64,000 nt of DNA from Acanthochromis polyacanthus (Eukaryota; Chordata; Actinopteri; Pomacentridae). The translations under genes were made by a program, and so were the position numbers. Below are positions 10,801 to 23,000 of this stretch, piece after piece. The notes below the pieces were generated by a model that saw nothing but the letters and a program-made list of their open reading frames with translations, was not told where the DNA came from and did not search any database. Where the stretch lies: positions 4,926,653 through 4,990,652 of the forward strand of contig NC_067131.1 of NCBI RefSeq assembly GCF_021347895.1, given 5' to 3'. How positions within the stretch are numbered: the stretch's first letter is position 1; every line of letters begins with the position of its first letter.

Positions 10801-13800
10801 TTTATCAATCCGTCGTTTGGCGTGCTGAATAATGAATGGGGCTGACTAATGGAAGATGGATCAGAGGAAAGTGGCCAAATCCCCGCTGTGATCGCTGTAA
10901 TCTGGGTAGCACCTTCAAACAACCAGTCCAAGAATAACTCCGGCCTCTTATCGCATTTATATTAATGTCAGGATCTTTATCAACACGATCCTCTATCTGT
11001 ACAGTAATGGGCTAATGCTGATGCCTCTTAAATTATGTATCTGCCTCTCTCTAAGCATTTAAAGTGATATTATGACTACAGCGTGTGGTCCAGAGAGCTC
11101 CTCTTTGACCATACAGAGCAAGCAGCAGCTGAGAAAAGGCGTTTAAAAGCTGCTGCAACACGATTCCTCCAAGAATAAAAACAGAAAGTGCAGAGAAAAA
11201 TCACTATTTACTACTTTTCTCCCTTTCGCAGGACACTCAGGACTCAATTTCTAACCATTTTAAAAAAAAAAGTAATTAAAAACATCCAAAACTAAGGATC
11301 AGAATTAGGGTTGGGCATCATTTATATTTTATCTGGCTGTGTTTATTGATTATTATTCTTAATTATTCTATGTATTCTTTGAGTCGCAGGCAGTTAAACA
11401 GTAAACTCCAAGGATCCACCACGTCCACTCCCCATCTATGAAAGTAAACAAACAATTATAATTATGCGGATTAATCTGTGTTTTTAGGTGGTTTATTGTG
11501 AGAGAGAAGTTCCAGCACGCAGAGCTGCGCAATTAACCAAAATATTACCGCAACGCAGCCAAGTGCAAATATCCAAATTGCAGGATCTGCAGTTTTTGAA
11601 CATTAGAAATGAGGCAGTGTGGCGCTACAGAGATGCTCGGGCCTGTAGATCATCCTCTCCAGACATAAGGGAACATTCAATAATTACATTATCGTTTTAT
11701 ATTCGATTCAGTAAACCAGAAATGCAACAATTCCCAGAAAAATCGTGACTCATAGCTGTCAAAGTAACTTAGAATATGATTTATTTTTTGCATATTGTTG
11801 AGTTTTACCTCCATGTTTCACAGCTTTAAAGTGTTGCTATTTGGGCAGTAAAGGTCATTTAATCAGCTGTAAAGAGTCTTGATCAGCAGAAAAGTTACTA
11901 AAAGTCTGTCAGAGAAGATTCTTCATGTGTTTAACGCTTCCTAACACAATTAAATGTCAGCAGCAGAGACAACACAGCCACATAAGCTCATATTTCTCAT
12001 CACTGTGATTATCTGGGATTTACTTTAGCTGCTTTACTGTAGCGATGGCAGCGTCCAACCCCAAACTTCTAAATGGTTTTTTAGCAGCATTTGCTAAATT
12101 AACCCTTTAAGCTTCAGTGTACCGCCGGCGGTACACCTACTAATTTGCATAGGAATTTCAGGAATGTCCGACGGGTGCAAACGCGATTATACAAACACTA
12201 TACACCGATGGAAAGCTTAGATTCTCATGAATCCGCCGGTATAAACCACTTTCAGATGCGATTACCACAGCGGGTGAGAAAAACACATTTGTCCGACAAA
12301 AACAAATATTCATCCATCCGTTCTCTATACACGGCTTCAAAGCACACAGCGCGACTCACATTTCCGGGTTTATTATTACACACAAAAAAAAGATTCCACA
12401 AAAAACGACCATAATCCAACCTTTTACATCAGATGACACAAGTCAGTAAACTATTTTGTCCAAAACATGTCCTGAAGTCGGTATAAAATCCCCGAATCGG
12501 TCGTTTTCAAGGAAATGCACCTCCCGATGCGCATCCAATATTCCCCGTATTTTTCGTAATTTTTTTTATTTAAAAATAGAATATTAGCGATTTTTCTGTA
12601 CTGAAAACGGCTGGAATTGACTGAAGCTTAAAGGGTTAAGGTGATTTTTAACAGAATTTGTCGTTTATGCGCGAATCAAGCAAGTTGGAAACAGCTAAGA
12701 CTCACAATTTACTGAGACAAATGCATCAGGAGATGGGAAAATTCGCAAGTATGCAAACTGCATGAGTAAAGCCTTGATTAAACTAACCTGAAGATGGACG
12801 GACAGGTCCTGGGAGATAAAGGGAAGGTGTTCGAAAGTAGTGAAGGAACGGATTCAACAGGCAGATTCAAAATCGAAATTTCTTGATGATTCCTTTTAAA
12901 AATCTGAATTTTGGGAGCAGTTCTTGATGCCCAACCCTAATGACGACGTCATTTTAAGATCCAGAACCTCTAGAAGATCTAGAATCCTCAATGACCCTCG
13001 AAGGCTGAACGTCTAAAACCTTCTAGAGTCATTGAGGACGAACCTCTACAATCTTCTAGGATTCTTTCAATCCTTAACGACCCTAGAAGGCTGAACCTCT
13101 ACAGCCTTCTAGAGTCATTGAGGATGAACCTCTACAATCTTCTAGGATTCTTTCAATCCTCAACGACCCTAGAAGGCTGAACCTCTACAGCCTTCTGGAG
13201 TCACTGAGGACGAAACTCTACAATCTTCTAGGATTCTTTCAATCCTCAACGACCCTAGAAGGCTGAACCTCCACAACCTTCTAGGGTGACTGAGGATTCT
13301 TTCAGTCCTCAATGACCCTAGATGATGGACTGAAAGAATCCTAAATGACCCTAGAAGGTTGAACCTTTACAATCTTCTAGGATTCTTTCAATCCTCAACG
13401 ACCCTACAAGGCCGAACCTCTACAACCTTCTAGGGTTATTGAGGATTATTAAATAAACACTGGATCACCTGTGAATAGAATACAGCAGAATTCCCCCAAA
13501 GAGACTATATTTTTCCACCCGTTTAAAATGTAAATAGGTCCAGACGTACCTCTTCAGGCTCAATGAGTTTGAACTCCATGCCGCGGCCGGTCCAGGCGAT
13601 GAAGTGGGCGTTGCCGGGGTCGTCCAGAAGGGCCACCAGGAACTGCCAGAGCTGCAAAGAGCCACGGCGCTGGTAAGGTGTACCCTCGCGAAAAACGCCA
13701 CCCCCTTCCTGCTTCACCTCACCTGAACGAGAAACATGAAGAACAGCGTGTTTATGTTCTGAAATCGCATTCATCTAAACGTTTATTTCAGATTCTAAAA

Positions 13801-16800
13801 GTCCTGGAACGCACTGAATCTGCTGCTTCAGTTGCACTCTGGTGAATCTGCAGCCAAGTTCACGTGACATTTGATCCATTTTCAGCTCAATAATGCATCG
13901 GACCATTAAGACACAATCATTAAATTATGGTCTAAGTGCTTCTTACATTACATATACAAATCAGAAAAGTTTGACTCATAACAGCTGAAAAATAACATCA
14001 TTCTAATGGTGCCAGCTCATCTACAGGTCAACTCGTGTTTTCTGTTTGCACGCTGATGCAAATTTAAATCCTTAACAACAACAGGTTATTGCTAAAATAA
14101 CCAGCCAGAAATGGAAAAAATATAATTTGAAGGGAGGTTAAGTTAAAGGTCATACAAACAAAATAGGCAGAAATCAAGAACAAGATGCTTAAATAGAGGA
14201 TAAACAAAAAAATGGTGGAAATAACATTAAATAAACAAATGATTTTCTAATAATCTTCATCCGTCAACATGGAAATTACTACATTTTTGTGATGTAATAG
14301 TTTAAAAACATTTTCACAATTTTTAAAATCCTCAATATACATATTTTTTCCTTCAAATAACTACAAATATTTATAAAATACACATATTTTTTGCCATAAA
14401 GCTGTAATTTCACTTGTTGAATAAATTCCGATTTCTAAAAACAGATTTTTGATATGGACGTTTTTTTTTTAATAGTCAACATGTAAATTAATGTTTTTTC
14501 TGGTTAAATAACAGTTTAAAATGTATTTATCCTTTTTTTAGTCTTTAATATACCAATTTTTTCTCTAAAAAATGGCACACATCTGCTCAATTTCATTATT
14601 TTTTGTTGATTTGAATACAGTGAAAATGTAAAAATGTCCCTATCAAATCTTGAATATCTATTACTATTTGTAAACGTACAGATTATTTTGAGGACATTAT
14701 ATTTTTTAACAATTAACATGTAAATTAATGCTTTTTAATGTAATTTTACAAGACACAATCTGTAAAATAACACTTTAAATCCTGAATACACATAATTTAC
14801 CTTAAAATATCAGTTAAATAAGATAATTTGCTGACTTAAATACAGTAAACACGGTGTGATTTTACTGTTAAATGTTAAATAAATACCAGTTTGCCTTACA
14901 CAGTGTAAAGAGCAAAATACTTCTTGTAGAAATACAGATTTTTCATGTCATTTGCAGTTTCGACCCGGGTTTTTAAATTTGTCTTTTGTCATTAACAAAT
15001 CTGTAAAATACTGTTAAAAACACATTCAAAACTTTATTTTTTTTACCAGTGCAGAGATAAAAGCAGCACTGAGTGATGCAATCAGCAGGTAAACGGACAC
15101 TGATTCGTGTTCGGTTGTTTACCGGTTACCCGACACCTCGAACACAAGTGTGGGAACTGGAGAAGCTCAGCTAAGTTACTGCTGAGAACCTGCACACTTC
15201 ACCGGTTCTACCAGCGCCCTCGGGCTCAATCTCAATCTCCTTTAGCGTCAACAAGCAGCGAGGCCTACGTCGCACTCGCGCAGAAACCAAAACCCACCAG
15301 AAGACCCACACAGGAGCAGCTCTGGTGTCTATAGGATGATGTCATGCAGGTGCAGAGACTGGAGTTACACCTGCTGGGGCTGTGCAGGTGAACACGAGTG
15401 AATGCAGAGGGATTATGGGTAGGAGGGCTCACCTTCGAACTTCTCTGGAACAACGCGGGAGTCGTTTTCAAACAGATAGCCTGAAAGACAAGGGGAGAGT
15501 TGTGTTAGAGCTTGGAGTGGCCTTGATCTGTTCGTTCGGGATCAGAGCCAAAACACCAGCCTCCTCTCACGAAAAACACCGAGACAATAAGTGTATCTCT
15601 TCTTCTACTGGAGGATACTTGCTCCTCTTTACCATCCTGTAGGCCTCCAATCGTCTCTTGTCAGCTTCTATAAGCTTAAAATCATTGAATAAGAATCTAA
15701 ATTGGCCCTAAAACAGTCCCATAAACAATGGGAGTGAAGGGAGGGACTGTTTTCCTTTCTGCTGGGGAAGTAGTGCTTTTTCCAGGAGTTCTGTTTATTC
15801 AGGGATTCTTGAGGCGAGAGGCTCTGCCAATGGAAACAAAGGCACAGCACCGGTTAGCCAATGGAAACAGGGACGCCGCAGCCAGTTAGCCAATGATGGC
15901 AGAGCTCGAATCAGCGAAGGGTGGATGCAGATAAAGACCAGGAGGAGGCTGACATCACTGTGAATCCTTCTACTGTACAACAAGAAGCCTTGAAAGCTGG
16001 TGGAGGTTCAAATCTGGAATACAGTCCTTCTCCTTCAGCTTTCTACTTTCTGTTCCAAACAAAGATGTCCTGATGAAGTGTTCTGCCACCGATTCAATCA
16101 AACCCATTTATTATTCAGTACATTTTCCCAGATGACACACACTTTAAGAGTAAAGACAGCGCTAATTGTAACAAAAAAAATGCAAAGAAACTTCATCTTT
16201 ACTGTGTGTTTGACTGCCCATGCTACCACAGAATCTAACATCTGGAGGAACATCTATTTAACAGTCAACAGGAGCAACACACTCTCACTGAAAAGGCCTG
16301 TTGTTAAAATTTTCTGAAACCAGAAAACAGCCGAGACGACGAAGCTACAAAAGTCTAGTTTCCGCTCAGACGGCTCGAATTGCTCCTTGCTAAATGATTA
16401 ATATGGAACTTTTTGCATAAATGCCACCGACACCAGCTTTAACGGGTTAAATGTGGAGGTTATCGATCAGAAAGTATTCACCTTCATTGCTGTGCTGGGG
16501 GTTTGGGTAGCCCTCGTTGTGGTGGTACATGGAGGGACATCCAGGCACATCTGGAATGAAAACACATGTACAGGCCAGGAAATTAGTTATTTTTGTCCAA
16601 ATATTTTATCCAAATAAATTTCCTGCGGTTCCAAAGGATGTTGTGCAATTTTTTTTTTACAAATTTGAGGGTTACAGCTATGCAATTTCTGTATTTTGAC
16701 ATACTGCACATGTGAAAAAAATTATTTATTTTTTTTTTAGGTTTTTTGCACTTTTAAGCAATGTATTGTAGTAGTTAAATCAATACCTATTATTAAAATT

Positions 16801-16995
16801 GGGATATACAGGTTGTATTGATGTAAAGCAAATAAAAATGCTCCAAAAAAAAGGCACTATAGCATGTAAAACTGTATGAAAATGTCCTGACAGATTGGCA
16901 CAATGGTAGGTCTTAACCCTGTAAAACCTACTGTTGCAAAAGTACATCAGTTTTTTTTTTTTATTGTGCACATATATATGCTTTTTATTTTGTAT

Positions 16996-17057
<62 letters not shown>

Positions 17058-20000
17058 ATATATCTTTAATTTATTTAGTTTAGTTTTTTAATTTTATTTC
17101 ATTTTTGATATTTTTATTTTTCCGGGGAGATATTTTTATTTTTTAAAGTTTTAAGTTTTATTATATTTTTTGACATTTTTTTCTATATTTGGGGAGATAT
17201 ATATATAATTTTATTTTTGCTTTTATATATACATACCATATATATATATAATTTTAGCTTTAGTTTATTTTTAATTTTTTCTATATTTGGGTTTATATCT
17301 ATGTATATATATTTTTGTTTGTTTGTTTTGTTTATTTTTTTACTCATTTTTTTTCTATATTTGGCTCTTCCAGGGTTAAAACTGACTGAACATGGGTTAA
17401 AAGTCAGAGCTGAGGCGTTATCTGCATGTGACTGACTAAAAGAATCGGCATTTCTGCTTCCCTGAGACGTCGGTGTATTATATGAATATATTGTGTGATC
17501 GCTGCGAGCGCTACAAGGACAAACGCTGCATTTATCATATCGCTTCTCCGGTCTCTGCTGGTATTTTTAGGCCGTGAGCGAGGAGCACCTTCACCAGACC
17601 AGGGAAGCGGTACAGTATTCGGTGTCTGCGCTCTGTCTGGGCACATCAGTATTTTAATACCGGTTCCCACACGGCTCCGAGCGAAATCCTCTGCAAGTTG
17701 GAACACTTGCATTTAATACGTTGTGATGTGAAAGTATTGTGCTCCACATCCTGTTTCTGCCCTCTTCACCTTTGTGTCTGCGCTTTTTTTTTTTATTTAG
17801 CCGTCTGAGCGCACAAACAAAAAGGTGACTCACTCGCTCTGCTCCGTGCGTTTGTCTTGTTTTTGTGCCGTCTGTCAACCGAATCAATGAGGCCTGCGAG
17901 TGCATAAAAACCGAAAGGTGCAGCTCTTCGCCTCTGGCTGCGACCGTGACTCACTCGTGGGGAATGCAGCTGCTGTGATAAGATTCCACTGGGGAAAATC
18001 AAACCCTCCATTCCAGGGCAGCGGCACTCGATCATACTGTAAATAATACGTCTGGCCGGCTCCCAGCGGGGCAGCGATGGGTAAGGTTGGGTGTGAGAGC
18101 ACCGGGGTTAATCGTGCGCCGACCATTTTGTGTCTTTCAGGCGACACAATAGCAGTGATTAGGCGATGGAATGCCAGTTTGTGTGTGAAACTAGGAGTCT
18201 CCTTCTCTAACCCTGCTTTTAAAACGGGCCTGCAGACTCGCGGCGTTCGTCTGTCATTGTTCACATTGTTCGTCGGCGGTGTTGTCTTTACACGCCACTC
18301 GCTTTAATGCGCCTCTTTTGTCTTGTTACGATTTCAGGACTGGATGTCTATCAGTTGAACAAGCGCACAAATGGAGGTTACAATAACTAAAACCGTCTGG
18401 TTCGTTTAGAAGAAGCAATAAATTAAAAGCACTTAAACACAAATTATTTGATAAACATTCAACACGGTGAACCCAAGGTTTGAAAGGCATGTCATCTGTA
18501 ATTGTACCTTTTTATCAAAGCCAGAAACTGTAAAAACTAAATAAATAATCACATTTCCAGCGTTCAAATGGCACTAGAATGAATCGTGTTTGACGTTCCG
18601 TTCTGTCGGGAAATTTACCCAAAACCAAGCCCTTTCAAACGCACCAAAAATTCATCTTGTGCACTAACTAGATTCTGTAAAAAACTAAAAATTCTGTGCT
18701 TCTCATCGCAACTAAAAAGCTACCAGTGACTTGGCTGTGACCAACGGCCACGTGACTAAAAATCTTAAATATTTCGGCTGAACTGCAGGCAGTGTTTACA
18801 AAGAGCAGATAGTAGACGAGTATGGAAGCAACTTAGAGGTAAATAAAATCTACTGAAGTCGCAAAATAAAGTCAGCATGGCTCAAAAATGGTAAACAGAG
18901 GAGATGGTTGTTGGAAGATACATTCAGCATGGTGAAACATCTCTCTATAGTTGATGTACAGAGGCTGAAATGTGGCTTAAAATTTGTCCAAAATTCAAAT
19001 GTCGTATAAAACGATACTTTTAATGATATTTTGAGCTACTTTCAAATAAGTTTGAATAGTTTTGGAGTTATTTTGAACAATTCCTGACTCATTTTGAAGA
19101 ATTTTCTGTGACTTCGGACAAGATTTTTAGACTGAGAGGACAATAAATCCTACTGAATTAATGAAACAAATGCAGCATGGCTCAGAAATGGTAAACAGAG
19201 TAGATCGTTGTTGTTGGATACATTCAGCATGGTGAAACATCCTTCTAAAGTTGTTGTGCAAGGTAGTGTAAAGTAAAACATCTGTAGTATGCAGAGCCAC
19301 CATGTTTTTCTAGGATTGATAACAACTGTTTTGTTTAAAATTTAAAAAAAATATATTAAAGACATTTTGGGGTTTTCTGTACTTGTAGTCATGGTTGTTC
19401 TGTTTCCAGACTTTATATTTTTGTAGAAAATGAGCCCACACAAAGTAAAAATGCGACAGGAGCAAAGAAACGGGTTGGGGTTGAGAGGGTTAAATGGGAG
19501 CAGATTGTGGTTTCCCATTCTACGGATGTTTTTAATTGGATTTTAAAGACTGCCAGGAATCATAACCCTTAAACAAATGTGTGTTTTCATTTATGTCTCC
19601 TACTTAAACGAGTGTTTCTACACTCTGCTCCTTTCGCTGATAAACTCTGACCTTTCCCGTCGGATCAAACTCTTATCAGAGACACTTTTGAGGAAACTCC
19701 ACCAAATTTCTAGTTGGAGTTATCGGCAGAAAAACATCCTTTGGTGCGTTCTGTCTCGAGGTTGCTGCTGTAGAACAGTGAGTTATTATTTACATTAGGT
19801 TTGTCCATGAATCTGAGGCACTGTTGCAGCTTCTAGGACGAGTTTCTGTTTGAATTCAGAGCTGGTAAGGCTTGTTGTTAAAGCTCCTGAGCTCCTACCC
19901 CACCCCAACCTCCACCATTTACCCTCCTACCTACCACCGCCTCCCTCTCCCAAAGCCAAGCCAGTGAGAGGTTCGAGTTACTGCGGCCACGCTCATTTTT

Positions 20001-23000
20001 CCATTATGAGTTCATCTGCCTGCAGAAAAAGGAAGCCGCTGGTGCAACCTGAAACCCCGGAGCACTCCACCAGGGACTCTAGTCTTTCCAGTGCCCTCCA
20101 TTTTCTCAATGAAATTCCTCTGCCTCTCTCTCTCTCTCTCACTGAGGAGGGGTGAGGAAGGAGGGAGGGAGGAAGGAGGGAGGAGTGTAGCTGCAGCAGA
20201 GAAAAAACATTTTTTCTCAAGTGTCAGAGAGTTGAAAGGAGGAGTTCTGGAGGCTGAGCTGGGTAGGAGTCTGCATACAGTGGAGAAGTTTGTTTGCCTT
20301 TTGGACATTTTGTTCTAGGGTTAGCGACGCACACCGGGGAGGGCTTTCTGGGGTTTTTTCTCTTATTAAAAAGGAGATTTTGAGGCACTGCCAAATGATA
20401 ACTGAGGGATAAACTGACAGGATTTTAGTTTACAGACTAGTATTCACCACGTTTACATGTGGAAATGGGGAGATGTCTCGTGTTTTAATGCTTCTTCATT
20501 ACAATCCAGAACAAAAACTGCCATGAGGCTCATTATTTCGTAACGCTACACCTTCAGTAACCTTGAGAGTTAAATAGTCAATGAAGTGTCAATTCAGTCA
20601 ATATTTTTGTCTAACAAGGATAAAATGTCCCTCTCAGATGTGCAGATTTCTTGCTTTTCTCTGATTTCTATCCCTCTTCTTTCATATCTTAGTTTTAATA
20701 ACACTATCGTGAGGACAAAACAAGTCATTTTAAGTGGATTTTCCTTACGTCTGGGAACCTCAGAAGTCATTTATTTGATATTTAAGCTGTCAGGAAAGCA
20801 TTTCCCGTTGTCCTACAGTGACTCAGGCCGCGACTAAATATGACAAACAAGACTGACAGAAAGTTAACTGCAGACACATCACTTTCCAAGTCACTCATTA
20901 ACCTGAAAGTGACACATATTCTCCATTTCCTGCTTTTTACATGCATAAAGTTGTTGCTTTTCCTCTGGATTTTGGACGGTTTCATGGACCAAATGGGCAA
21001 TTAATGATTATTTTCATTGCTGAAGGATCTGTTGATTGTTTCCTAGTTTATTTTTATAGTTTGTTTGGTCTATAAAATGTCAGAAAAAAACGAATAAAAC
21101 GCAGATTAGGTCAAAATGACATCGTCAAATGTCTTGTTTTGTCTACACTCCTAAGATATTCAGTTTACCATCACAGAGGAGGAAACAAACCAGAAAATAT
21201 CCTCTTCTATGAAGCTTTTTCTGTAATATCTCTACTATATATATGTGTCTCAGGAATTTGGACTATTGATTGGACAGAACAAACATTTTAGGAAGATTTT
21301 ATTGAAGATCAGATTTTTTTTTTTTTTTGATTTTGCAAAGTTTCAAAGATGAATCGTTGAACAAGAAAACACCTACAGCACAACAAAACATTATCTTTAG
21401 GTAATTTTGTGATTATCTTCTTGATGAATCCAATTCAGAAAAAAGTGACCAATGTTGATCAAATGTCTAATCATGTCCACAACTTAAATATTTTCAGTTT
21501 GCTGTCATAGAAGAGTAACAAACGGAAAATATTCACACTTACGAAGTTGGGATAATATAATTTTGACTTCTTTTTTGACTGCTTTTCTCAGATTTTTGCA
21601 CAGGCAGGAGGTTTTGGGACTGCTGATTGGACATTATGAGCAATTTTAGGAAGTGCCACCTCAGGCCTTAAGGGTTGTGATGAGATTTTTTCGGAAATTT
21701 TATAGATTTAAAGATAAACGTATTAATCAGAAGAACACTTGCCCTAGTTCTAGAGTAACTGAAGTAGGATTATTTTCATTATTTAGTCATCTGCGGATTG
21801 TTTTCTACATGAACTAATTAGTTGTTCATTTTGTTTTGTCCACAACCTAAAAATAAAGATTGGAATTTCCGTCGGGATTAATAAAGGATCCATCTATCCA
21901 TCCATGCATCAGTTTACTCTTGAAGAACAAGAACGAAACATCAAATATTTACAATTAATAAGGTGATATCAGAGAATTTTAGCTACTTCTCCCTCAAAAT
22001 AATCCCCAAACGGATTTATTTGACAGCTGATGATTAATTTTTCATTGCAGCTCCAACTACAACACATTAATCCAACTAGGAGAGACACACAAAAGGCAAA
22101 ACTGGAGAATAATTGACTTGAACACAGAGACGATTCACTCACCAGGTTCGTAGGTGTAGTCTGTGGGCTCCTGCTTCACCATCATGTGGGCTGGTGGGAA
22201 CCGATGTGGGTGTGAGTGTGGGTGTGGGTGAGGATGAGGGTGGGGGTGGGGGTGAGGTCCCTGTCCTCCCCGTGTCCCGGTCCGCCCATGTGAGCCGCCC
22301 GCTCATACAGCGGGTCCAGGTATTCTTGCTTAAAGCTTTGCTGCAGGTATGGCATGCAGGGGTCGGAGTGTTGCCGATGGTAACCACCTCCACCTCCTCC
22401 TCCGCCTCCTCCTCCACCTCCTCCTCCACCTCCTCCTCCAGTGCTGCCGGCCGGGGCAGAAGGCATGCGCTGGAAGGCCTGCCCTGGTGGGGGGAACTGG
22501 GGGCACATGGGGTCTCCTGAAGCGCCCTGAAACCTGGAACTGAGAAACCAGACACAGTTCAGGATCTCAGTGGACAAAGGCAGGGCAAGTTTATTTATAA
22601 AGCACCCTTAATGTCCAAGACAATTCAAAGTGCTTTACAGAAAACACTAAGAGCATTACAGTGAGGGGCAGATAAAACATTAACAAGTACAAAAATCACG
22701 ACAAAATCATGTGCAGTAACTAAGTAGAATTAAGATGATTAAAAGCAATGAGTAACTCTATTCAATGCTGCTCTTCTTATGTCTTTTCTTTATTCGTTAG
22801 AGAAACTGATGAGGAAATGTTTCAGGAATCATGAAATAAAAATCAAAACACTAATTATCTTATGTTATTTATTAATTTCCAAGAACATTCTTTAAGGACA
22901 CACCACACAGAATGTGTTTGGTGGGAATCTTTGTGTCAGATTCGTCCTGTTTATTCACGTTTGACTGCTTACATTGCGAGTTTCTTGCTGACCATAACAA

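Noticed and set aside
17404..18264. Cluster of overlapping open frames on both strands as a nested gene
   Set aside because: No recognised family, no consistent splice signals, and frames on both strands are equally open, which fits GC-richer noncoding DNA.
22194..22520. Plus-strand frame with serine/threonine runs
   Set aside because: Antisense reading of the etv4 glycine and His-Pro tracts.
22143..22539. A small intron inside exon 7 to explain the frame change
   Set aside because: The gap between the two frames is only a few tens of bases, too short for a normal intron, and no good donor-acceptor pair is present.
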